From assembly GCA_964597685.1 (NCBI GenBank), contig CAZQZC010000184.1:1-5125 (forward strand): a stretch of DNA of 5,125 nt, in the 5' to 3' direction. Shown piece after piece: positions 1 to 5,088 of this stretch. Source of the DNA: JBCBTJ01 sp964597685 (GTDB lineage Bacteria > Pseudomonadota > Alphaproteobacteria > Caulobacterales > Hyphomonadaceae). The translations under genes were made by a program, and so were the position numbers. The notes beneath the pieces were generated by a model that worked only from the letters and a program-made list of their open reading frames with translations, did not search any database and was not told the origin of the DNA. How positions within the stretch are numbered: position 1 is the first letter of the stretch; each line of letters opens with the position of its first letter.

Positions 1-1
1 C

Positions 2-55
2 GCGCGGTTCGCATACACGCTGAAGAGAGCGTTCGTGTTCGGTCAGGGACCTTGA
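2..55 (+). CDS. C-terminal fragment of a family 2 glycosyltransferase (5' part outside window; ends at an in-frame TGA)
   Basis: Reading from base 2, seventeen codons precede a TGA at 53-55 and give ARFAYTLKRAFVFGQGP. The pattern of a basic/aromatic stretch followed by F-G-Q-G-P is one I associate with the region just before the C-terminal membrane segment of bacterial family 2 glycosyltransferases (ExoA/ExoU-like and those in holdfast or exopolysaccharide clusters). Such enzymes transfer a sugar from a nucleotide donor onto a lipid-linked acceptor at the cytoplasmic face of the inner membrane. Its place beside hfsC-B-A suggests an HfsG-like role, but the catalytic domain is outside the window, so this is inference. 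The same frame resumes directly after the stop (CGA ATG GCG) and encodes what looks like the rest of the family's C-terminus, so the stop is probably premature. Alternatively the gene really ends here. Confidence 0.6.
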   Translation, partial: ARFAYTLKRAFVFGQGP

Positions 56-58
56 CGA

Positions 59-316
59 ATGGCGCAGCGGTCGCGTCGGCGGAGGGTTGCCACCATCCTG
101 GCCTGGATGGCCATCGGTGCGGGGCAAGTCGCGATCCATGGAGGCGCGGCGCTGGCGTTTGCGGCGTTCCGCGTGCCGGGGGTTGCGGTGAACCTAGATC
201 GAGCCTCGCGGGGATTGGGAAAAGTGTTTTGGTGGGTGGGGCTCGATTTCTACGGCTCAGCTGGACTGGCGCGCGAGCGTCGGGCGCGCGCGGCGGCCAA
301 CGCCGGACGTGCGTGA
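59..316 (+). CDS. 85-residue membrane-type ORF, probably the detached C-terminal tail of the upstream glycosyltransferase
   Basis: The ATG at 59 is in the same frame as the fragment that stops at 53-55, with one codon (CGA) between them. The protein has a basic start (MAQRSRRRRV), a hydrophobic stretch at about residues 11-37 (ILAWMAIGAGQ onward) and a later segment, DRASRGLGKVFWW...FYG, at about residues 47-66, ending in a basic Ala/Arg tail. In family 2 glycosyltransferases that carry FGQGP, a W-M-x-G-x-G-Q membrane segment followed by R-x-x-G-L-G-K...FYG is what I would expect next, so this looks like the end of one enzyme rather than a separate gene. It could still be translated alone: AGGGA at 45-49 lies 9 nt before the ATG, and the TGACGAATG junction suits termination-reinitiation. 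That AGGGA also encodes the Gln-Gly of FGQGP, so it may be coincidental. The last 60 bases overlap hfsC tail to tail. Confidence 0.5.
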   Translation: MAQRSRRRRVATILAWMAIGAGQVAIHGGAALAFAAFRVPGVAVNLDRASRGLGKVFWWVGLDFYGSAGLARERRARAAANAGRA

Positions 317-1552
317 CAATCGACGCCCCAGAGCCAAACGTCCCGAAACCGCTGCGAAGGTCGCCCAGCCAATCGCGTTTTGCTGCAAGGCATTGCTCTC
401 GGACAAACTGAAGACCGCAAACTGAACTAAGAAAGCCGCCGCAAAGACGCCGCCCCAGCCGCGGGCCGCATCGACCACAGCGCGCCTGGAGGCTTGCGCC
501 ATGGCGCCCGCGAACAGGGCCAGCCCAGCGAAGCCCAACCCCAACCGCAGCTCGATCCAGCCATTGTGCGCGGTCGGGGCCTCCCATTCCAAAGTTCTTC
601 GGATCCAATAAGCGGGTTCTGAATCGACGGCCCAGAACGCGCCGTACCCAAAACCGACCCATGGCCGTGTCGACATGGGCTCTTCTAGAGCCGCCCAAAT
701 TTCGGTCCGTCCTGTCAGCGTCGCATCCCGCCCGATCAATCCCGCAACCGCGTCAGGCGCAGTCGCGAGGGCGACCGCCGCGACAGCGCCGAGGCAGAGG
801 GCGATTGCAATTGCGGGTATCGCCAAAGCCGGCCCGCGCTTCGACAACACGCCGAACCCCAAGGCGGCGCCTGCGACCAAGAGGGCGACCAGGGCGGTCT
901 TCGACGTCGACAAGAGCACCAAAGCGCCCGCAAGGGCCGTTGCACAAAGCCAAACCCGCCGCCTGGCCGGGGTCATGAACGCCAATACGCCGAATATCAG
1001 CGCCGCTTGCGCCATATGGCTGCCAAACGCGTTCTTCTCCCACCAAACGCCCCGCCAAGCCCCGACATGGATCTCGTCGACGACACCAAAGGACGGCGCC
1101 GCCAACCCCGCCGCAAGGCTGGCGCCGGCCAGGCCCAGCCACATCACGCCAAGCAGCGTCAGCAGCCGCGTCCAATCCCAACGGGCGGCCAGATAGAGAC
1201 CGAACAACGTTGTCGCCGCGACCGCGGCGGCGCGCCGAGCCGTCAGCGCTGGATCGACGGACCAAAGGGTCGAGGCCAAGGCGAGCGCGACCAACGCGCA
1301 AAGAAACGGCGTCCCGACCACAACGCGCGCCACATGCTGAAATCGAAGGGCCGCGAGCGCCGCGATGAGCGCATAGGCCGGCAGCCAGAGGAGACGCAGG
1401 ATCGGGCTGCCCTCCAGATCCTGCTCCGGGCTCAGCAAGCGCGGCAGCAGCCCTTCTGAGAACATCAACAACAAGACGAGACAGATCGCCCATTCAACGG
1501 ATTGGCGGCCTGCGACCTCGCTTGGTTGCGACGGCCCCGTCAGCGCGCCCAT
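257..1552 (-). CDS. hfsC: HfsC-like O-antigen polymerase/ligase family membrane protein (Wzy_C type)
   Basis: This 431-residue polytopic inner-membrane protein has about ten or more hydrophobic segments from residue 20 to about 405. The Wzy/O-antigen-ligase hallmarks are present: WRGVWWEKNAFG (166-177, the family's R-G-x-W-x-x-K-N-x-x-G loop), STSKTA (215-220), GRTEIW followed by RPWVGFGYGAFW (281-307), and AHNGWIELRLGLGFAGL (328-344) with the family His-Asn at 329-330. The family polymerises or transfers undecaprenol-linked repeat units in the periplasm; in Caulobacter, HfsC and its paralogue HfsI are the putative holdfast polymerases. The start at 1552 lies inside the end of hfsB (13-bp overlap, hfsB stop at 1540-1542), which implies translational coupling; no strong Shine-Dalgarno is visible. 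The C-terminal 25 residues are basic and low in complexity, and the last 60 bases are antisense to the glycosyltransferase tail. The family call is firm. The holdfast name rests on gene order. Confidence 0.85.
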   Translation of the reverse strand: MGALTGPSQPSEVAGRQSVEWAICLVLLLMFSEGLLPRLLSPEQDLEGSPILRLLWLPAYALIAALAALRFQHVARVVVGTPFLCALVALALASTLWSVDPALTARRAAAVAATTLFGLYLAARWDWTRLLTLLGVMWLGLAGASLAAGLAAPSFGVVDEIHVGAWRGVWWEKNAFGSHMAQAALIFGVLAFMTPARRRVWLCATALAGALVLLSTSKTALVALLVAGAALGFGVLSKRGPALAIPAIAIALCLGAVAAVALATAPDAVAGLIGRDATLTGRTEIWAALEEPMSTRPWVGFGYGAFWAVDSEPAYWIRRTLEWEAPTAHNGWIELRLGLGFAGLALFAGAMAQASRRAVVDAARGWGGVFAAAFLVQFAVFSLSESNALQQNAIGWATFAAVSGRLALGRRLSRTSGVGRRARPTLARQSS

Positions 1553-2244
1553 CGGTCTGCCGTTCGGGCGTCGGCGCCGACGCGATTGAGCACGGCTCCC
1601 AAAATGCGTCCGCCCGTCGCTGTGATTTCAGATTGCAGGGCGTCGACCTCAGCCGCGGGCGTCCGGTCCGCGTCAACGACAAGGACCACGCCATCCACCA
1701 GGGGCGCAAAAATCAAAGCGGCATCGGATGATGACAGGGGCGGCGCGTCGAGCAGGATCCAATTCGTGGACCGGCGTAGCACGCTCCACCAGGCCGGCGA
1801 ATGCCTCAGGATCACCTTTTGGCCAGGCTCAAGCAATTCACGGCGAAACCGGGTGACCAGAAGGCGTGTCTGCGCGATCGGGTGAACCGCCAATAATTTG
1901 CGACGCGGCTTGCCGGGCTCCGTTTCCAAATCCTCGGCTGGGATTGTCTCGAACGGTGGCGCTTGGCGCAGCGTGGCGTCGAAGGCTCGCCCGGGAGCGC
2001 CTGCATCCTGGGCGAAACCGCGTTTGAAGGCGTCGAATTGGGTCTGCGCCTCGACGTCAAGATCAATCAGCCAGGCTGTCTTGCTGGCGTGGGCGGCGGC
2101 GTAAAGCGCCATGGACGCGGCCACGCTGCTGGCCCCATCGCCGGATTGCGCGCCCACAAACAGAATTGCGCGCGCGCCAGAATGCCTCGGCACGCGTAGA
2201 AGCGTCCGCCACAATTGAGCAAGATCGGAGCGCAAATCGCGCAT
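1540..2244 (-). CDS. hfsB: HfsB-like degenerate BY-kinase/CpsD-CapB family protein
   Basis: A 234-residue soluble P-loop protein related to the bacterial tyrosine kinases (Wzc C-domain, CpsD, CapB) that partner with Wzz-type co-polymerases. The fold is readable: Walker A region GAQSGDGASS (31-40), Walker A' WLIDLD (58-63), Walker B WILLDAPP (162-169), GVVLVVDADRTP (185-196) and GGRILGAVLNRV (211-222). The Walker A lysine, expected where GDGK-S/T would be, is Ala38 (codon at 2131-2133, GCC). There is also no tyrosine cluster at the C-terminus, and the only tyrosine I see is at residue 48. It is therefore probably not an active autokinase and may act as a structural or regulatory partner of HfsA. 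It lies 61 bp downstream of hfsA and overlaps hfsC by 13 bp. The start at 2244 has only a weak purine-rich upstream sequence (AAAGG, about 12 nt away). The gene name is from context; the family is clear. Confidence 0.83.
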   Translation of the reverse strand: MRDLRSDLAQLWRTLLRVPRHSGARAILFVGAQSGDGASSVAASMALYAAAHASKTAWLIDLDVEAQTQFDAFKRGFAQDAGAPGRAFDATLRQAPPFETIPAEDLETEPGKPRRKLLAVHPIAQTRLLVTRFRRELLEPGQKVILRHSPAWWSVLRRSTNWILLDAPPLSSSDAALIFAPLVDGVVLVVDADRTPAAEVDALQSEITATGGRILGAVLNRVGADARTADRWAR

Positions 2245-2305
2245 GTCGCCAGCCCGCCTTTCAGCCGATCACCCTAGTGAAACGTGGTTAACCAGCGCTT
2301 TCGCC
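2245..2305 (-). promoter_or_regulatory. hfsA-hfsB spacer with palindrome TGGTTAACCA (possible CtrA-like half-sites or internal promoter)
   Basis: This 61-bp gap separates the hfsA stop from the hfsB start in an otherwise tightly packed operon. It holds a perfect 10-bp palindrome TGGTTAACCA at 2285-2294, presenting TTAACCA on both strands. Read on the hfsB strand, TTAA is followed after 7 nt by TCAC, a poor match to the second half of the CtrA consensus TTAA-N7-TTAA. A regulatory role, such as an internal promoter for hfsB-hfsC, is inference. I see no convincing terminator hairpin here. Confidence 0.25.
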
Positions 2306-3760
2306 TTAACGGCGCGCCGTCTCCGCCAAAACCGGCAACCCGGTCGTACGCTCGAACGTGCCGGCCGTTCCGAACCCGCGGCGCGTGAACGCGTACACAA
2401 ATCCCATCGCAAGCGCAGCGATGATTGCGCATACGAAAGCCAACAGGGCGAGAGGGACCTTCAGACTGTCCCCTTCCTGGGACGCGCGGGCCGGTTCCAG
2501 AACGCGGATATTGTCGGCATCCCGTCGCGAGAGGTCCGCGAGGCTGCGCGCCTCCAACTCCCGCGCAGAAACGGCGCGGAGACTGTCTTCCAGAACTTGG
2601 CGGTTGCGCTGCAGCTCCAACCAACGGGGTGAAAGATCGCTCAACCGCGCCTGGCGCTCGCGCATGTCGTCGCGCTGCAAACTGATCTCAGCGATCTGGG
2701 CGGACAGGGCCCTCGACTCGCCCTCGAGGGTGGCCAGACGGGTTTCGATCTCCTGGTGCACTGGATTGGGCCCGCGCCTCACTGTGCCCGCCGCTGACGG
2801 GGAGTCGTCCAGGAAAGCCCGGACTTGCGCAATGCGTCGATCAATCGCGCGCACGGGCCTGGATTCGGGTTGATAGCGCGACAAGAGATCTTCCCGCTCG
2901 ATCTCCAAGGCGCGCAGGGCTTCGGTCGAAGAATCTTCAACAAACAAGTCCACGTCGGCCGGCGTCGCCGCCAGACGGCGACGCAAGGCGGCGACTTCCG
3001 CATCGACCGCCCGCGCCCGAGACTCCGCGCGAAACAAATCGTCGGCGATCAAGCGCGCCAGGTTCTGGGCCGCAGCGCGCTCGGATTCGAAATCACTGAT
3101 ATTATTGACCCGCAAAAACGCCCGGATCGCCGCCTCGGCCTCAAGCAACTCAGCTTCCAGGGATTGGCGTTGCTGCGCCAGCGCATCTGTCGACGTCGAT
3201 GCGAACACGTTCGAACGATAGGCGAGATACGCCCCGATGATCGCATTCAGCACATCGGCCGACAGGGCGGGATCTCTGTGCCTAAAGGCGGCCCGAATAA
3301 TGCCGCTGCGCGGCGCCGCGTCGGCGGAGAAATCTTCAAGCAGCGCTTCGGTCGCCGCCGTCTGCAGCGCGTCGCGGGAGGTAAAGCGCCGCCCCTCCAG
3401 AAAGTCCGGATAGAGGCGGGCGAGGCCGAAACGCTCAATCACCTGATCGGCGACGACGGGACTGCGCATCAATTCGATTTCGGATTGGACGAGCTGTTCG
3501 AATTCCGGGGTCAGACCTGCGCCGTCAGCGCCGACGCGCGGACGGAAGACGTATTCTTCACCGATGGAAACGAGCAGTCTCGACTTCGCCTCGTACTTGG
3601 TTGGCAAGTGGACAATGACGGGCGCGGCGGCCAGCGCGACAGCTGTGAAAACGGCGGCCATCAGCCATTTCGCGCGCCACAGATAGAGCGCAAGCCCGGA
3701 TGCGCCGAGCCTCGGGCGAAGGGCGTGTGGGCCCGCGCTCCAATCTTCCTCAAACGACAT
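2306..3760 (-). CDS. hfsA: HfsA-like Wzz/GumC-family polysaccharide co-polymerase (chain-length determinant)
   Basis: This 484-residue protein has classic co-polymerase architecture. After a short cytoplasmic N-terminus there is a first membrane helix at about 32-52, then KYEAKSRLLVS...EEYVFRPRVG (about 55-76) typical of the Wzz domain. A long charged periplasmic region rich in heptad-like Glu/Arg/Leu coiled coil follows (about 190-420), then a GNVR-like RVLEPARAS before the second membrane helix at about 436-458. The family spans the inner membrane and periplasm, contacts the outer-membrane exporter and controls polymer length. The cytoplasmic tail ends FERTTGLPVLAETARR, resembling the linker that precedes the kinase domain in fused Wzc proteins; here the kinase-like part is the next gene. 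The start at 3760 is supported by GAGGG 6 nt upstream. It leads the minus-strand operon and is divergent from hfsD. Confidence 0.88.
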   Translation of the reverse strand: MSFEEDWSAGPHALRPRLGASGLALYLWRAKWLMAAVFTAVALAAAPVIVHLPTKYEAKSRLLVSIGEEYVFRPRVGADGAGLTPEFEQLVQSEIELMRSPVVADQVIERFGLARLYPDFLEGRRFTSRDALQTAATEALLEDFSADAAPRSGIIRAAFRHRDPALSADVLNAIIGAYLAYRSNVFASTSTDALAQQRQSLEAELLEAEAAIRAFLRVNNISDFESERAAAQNLARLIADDLFRAESRARAVDAEVAALRRRLAATPADVDLFVEDSSTEALRALEIEREDLLSRYQPESRPVRAIDRRIAQVRAFLDDSPSAAGTVRRGPNPVHQEIETRLATLEGESRALSAQIAEISLQRDDMRERQARLSDLSPRWLELQRNRQVLEDSLRAVSARELEARSLADLSRRDADNIRVLEPARASQEGDSLKVPLALLAFVCAIIAALAMGFVYAFTRRGFGTAGTFERTTGLPVLAETARR

Positions 3761-3871
3761 CCAACGCCCTCAATCACTCAGGACTGCCCGCGGCGACACC
3801 TGATCACTTGATGTTTCCTTAATCATTAACGCCGATCTTCATCGCGTCTTATGCAGAGTCGCGGCCATACC
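3761..3871. promoter_or_regulatory. Divergent hfsA/hfsD promoter region with 11-nt palindrome TTAATCATTAA
   Basis: This stretch of about 110 bp between the divergent starts should contain the promoters of hfsA (minus) and hfsD (plus). At 3819-3829 lies a perfect dyad TTAAT-C-ATTAA, flanked as CTTAATCATTAACG, in an AT-rich patch unlike the rest of the window. The two TTAA halves are 3 nt apart, not the 7 nt of a canonical CtrA box, so the binding factor is unknown. A GANTC sequence (GAGTC, the CcrM methylation target in alphaproteobacteria) is at 3856-3860 just upstream of the preferred hfsD start. I could not pick convincing -35/-10 pairs by eye. Confidence 0.4.
3767..3771 (-). promoter_or_regulatory. 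Ribosome binding site of hfsA (GAGGG)
   Basis: On the minus strand GAGGG ends 6 nt before the ATG at 3760. It is the clearest Shine-Dalgarno of the three operon genes and supports that start. Confidence 0.6.
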
Positions 3872-4561
3872 ATGAAACGTTTCGCAGGCGTCACGGTCGC
3901 CGCAATCGCAGCCTGTGCGACGCCGGCCTCATCTCCCGATTTTGAGCGTGACGCTTGGCGCGCGCCTGACGCGGCCGCGCCGGCCTATCTGCTTGCCCCG
4001 GGCGACCGGGTGGAGGTGACGGTGTTCTCAGCGCCTGAATTGTCGCGGACCGTCGACGTCGGCCCGGACGGGCGTATCCGTTTGCCGCTGGCCGGCGACG
4101 TCTTCGCCGCCGGACGCACCGTCGACGAAGTGCGCGCGGGCCTCGTATCGGCGCTCTCCGACGAATTGCTGGAGCCGGATCTCGACGTCGCCGCAATCGG
4201 CTTCGGATCCCAACAGGTCTTTGTGGGCGGCGAAGTGCGCAGCCCCGGCGCCTACCCCCTGCCCGGTCAGATCGATCCGCTGCAAGCGGTCATCCTGGCG
4301 GGCGGCTTCACCGAAAACGCGTGGACGCGCCAGGTGGTGCTGATGCGCCGCGTTGCGGGCGGCGAGGTCAAAAGCCAGGTCGTAAACCTGCGCGGCGGAG
4401 TCTTCGATGCGACGCTGGCCGATTGGGGGCCTATCCGCCGTTTCGATGTGATCTACGTGCCGCGCTCGCGGATCGCCGAACAGAATCTCTTCGTCCAGCA
4501 ATACATCCGCAATTCGCTGCCGGTGGACTTCTCCCTCTTCTTCGACGTCACCAGCTTTTAG
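3872..4561 (+). CDS. hfsD: HfsD-like outer-membrane polysaccharide export lipoprotein (Wza family)
   Basis: From the ATG at 3872 the product is 229 residues and begins MKRFAGVTVAAIAAC, a short lipoprotein signal with lipobox I-A-A-C and acylated Cys15. The ATG at 3851 would add seven polar residues before the signal, so the later start is preferred, although neither has a good Shine-Dalgarno. The poly-export domain spans about 39-110 (YLLAPGDRVEVTVF..., then DGRIRLPLAGDV), followed by an SLBB domain at about 114-166 (QQVFVGGEVRSPGAYPL, ILAGGF), and DVIYVPRSRI (191-200) leads into the C-terminal segment FVQQYIRNSLPV. Residue +2 is Ala, not Asp, consistent with outer-membrane sorting. It is shorter than E. 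coli Wza, which carries further SLBB-type domains. The family forms the multimeric outer-membrane channel fed by the Wzz-type partner, here HfsA. The gene converges on the Sel1-repeat gene 21 bp downstream with no clear terminator. Confidence 0.88.
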   Translation: MKRFAGVTVAAIAACATPASSPDFERDAWRAPDAAAPAYLLAPGDRVEVTVFSAPELSRTVDVGPDGRIRLPLAGDVFAAGRTVDEVRAGLVSALSDELLEPDLDVAAIGFGSQQVFVGGEVRSPGAYPLPGQIDPLQAVILAGGFTENAWTRQVVLMRRVAGGEVKSQVVNLRGGVFDATLADWGPIRRFDVIYVPRSRIAEQNLFVQQYIRNSLPVDFSLFFDVTSF

Positions 4562-4582
4562 GGCGGCGCCGAGACTGAGGGA

Positions 4583-4855
4583 TCAATTCATCAGGCGCAG
4601 CCACTCGCGCGCAGCTTTCTGGGCTTCACGGATTTCGTCGCTCGACATCTCTTCAGCGATCTCGCGGCGGCGGTCCTTGGCCTCTTCCGAGCCGCGCAGC
4701 GCAGCCAGATTGAACCATTTGTGCGCGGCCACGCGGTCCTCGACCACGCCAAGCCCCGTCGAATAGACTAAGCCCATGTGGTAGAGGTCTTCGTGAGCGG
4801 CGTCGGCTGTTAGTCCCGCGCAAGGCGGCTCGGTTGGTCCGTCAGCGTATGCCAT
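4583..4855 (-). CDS. Small Sel1-repeat (TPR-like) protein of alphaproteobacterial type
   Basis: This 90-residue protein has a single Sel1-like repeat at about residues 24-56 (LYHMGLVYSTGLGV, then AHKWFNLAALRG at 44-55). A charged helical tail follows, with EIREAQKAAREWL at 74-86. The combination of AHKWFNLAA-x-RG, a K-x-x-R-x-E-I-A-x-x-M stretch and A-Q-x-A-A-R-x-W is one I recognise from short Sel1 proteins found widely in alphaproteobacteria, whose function is not established. Sel1 repeats form alpha-alpha hairpins that mediate protein contacts. There is no signal peptide or membrane helix, so it is probably cytoplasmic. The start at 4855 is supported by AGGGA at 4864-4868, 8 nt upstream. 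It is convergent with hfsD, so a shared operon is excluded, and a link to polysaccharide export rests on proximity only. Confidence 0.82.
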   Translation of the reverse strand: MAYADGPTEPPCAGLTADAAHEDLYHMGLVYSTGLGVVEDRVAAHKWFNLAALRGSEEAKDRRREIAEEMSSDEIREAQKAAREWLRLMN

Positions 4856-4863
4856 CTTCGTCT

Positions 4864-4868
4864 TCCCT
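4864..4868 (-). promoter_or_regulatory. Ribosome binding site of the Sel1-repeat gene (AGGGA)
   Basis: On the minus strand AGGGA ends 8 nt before the ATG at 4855. This is good spacing and supports the short N-terminus ahead of the single repeat. Confidence 0.5.
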
Positions 4869-4927
4869 GTTCACCCGCCCCGCGCCGGACCGTTCCTCGG
4901 CCTTCTCGCGAAGCTTCCCATCACCTG

Positions 4928-4943
4928 CGCCCGTTTTCGGGCG
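4928..4943. other. Short hairpin CGCCCG-TTTT-CGGGCG in the sel1/5089 intergenic region
   Basis: A perfect 6-bp GC stem (4928-4933 with 4938-4943) closes a TTTT loop. There is no T-run after either arm, so it is not a canonical intrinsic terminator. It sits about 75 bp upstream of the Sel1 gene and 145 bp upstream of the plus-strand gene. A stem this short may be chance in GC-rich DNA. Confidence 0.3.
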
Positions 4944-4969
4944 ACGCGGAGAGGATCGCGGGAAGAGCT

Positions 4970-4988
4970 TGGAACATGGTTAATTCCA
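4970..4988. promoter_or_regulatory. Operator-like dyad TGGAA-N9-TTCCA enclosing TTAACCAT
   Basis: Five-base inverted arms (4970-4974 and 4984-4988) flank a 9-nt centre. On the minus strand the sequence from 4983 to 4976 reads TTAACCAT, a CtrA-type half-site motif. It lies between divergent starts at 4855 and 5089, about 115 and 100 bp from each, a plausible operator position. Which gene it serves and which factor binds it are unknown. Confidence 0.3.
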
Positions 4989-5041
4989 GCGCCTCCAGAT
5001 CGCGGGTTCGTGAATATCGGTGAGCTTGGCGTTAACCTTCG

Positions 5042-5068
5042 CCGCCGCCCCTTCCGTCTGGGCGGTGG
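5042..5068 (+). other. GC-rich hairpin in the probable 5' leader of the gene at 5089
   Basis: CCGCCGCCC (5042-5050) pairs with GGGCGGTGG (5060-5068) over 9 bp, including one G-U, around a 9-nt loop. It ends 20 nt before the ATG at 5089. No T-run follows it, so a classical terminator is unlikely. If transcribed, it would be a strong leader stem, with function unknown. Confidence 0.3.
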
Positions 5069-5088
5069 AGCGGGCTAAGACGCGGGGC

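Noticed and set aside
675..1196. 173-residue plus-strand frame antisense to hfsC
   Set aside because: Its Ala/Pro/Arg-rich composition is that of an antisense shadow; hfsC has coherent membrane topology and family motifs on the other strand.
753..1493. 246-residue minus-strand frame inside hfsC
   Set aside because: It is an alternative-frame shadow of the polymerase gene with Arg/Gly-rich composition and no recognisable motif.
2825..3811. 328-residue open frame on the plus strand antisense to hfsA
   Set aside because: It is an Arg/Gly-rich shadow of a clearly assigned co-polymerase gene, common in GC-rich DNA; it shows no domain pattern and runs through the hfsA promoter.
3856..3860. GANTC (CcrM) site as a specific control of hfsD
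   Set aside because: Similar GANTC sequences occur inside hfsC, hfsA and hfsD coding DNA (for example 621-625), so this single site is not clearly enriched in the promoter; it is noted only as context.
3851..3871. Upstream ATG start for hfsD
   Set aside because: It would put seven polar residues ahead of a good lipoprotein signal; MKRF at 3872 gives a normal n-region and lipobox, so the later start was chosen.
4562..4582. Possible bidirectional terminator between hfsD and the Sel1 gene
   Set aside because: It contains only a GGCGCC hexamer palindrome, with no usable stem-loop or T-run.
4921..4977. 18-codon minus-strand ORF upstream of the Sel1 gene (possible leader peptide)
   Set aside because: It has a weak ribosome site, no regulatory-codon run and no attenuator-like structure after it; short ORFs of this size are expected by chance.
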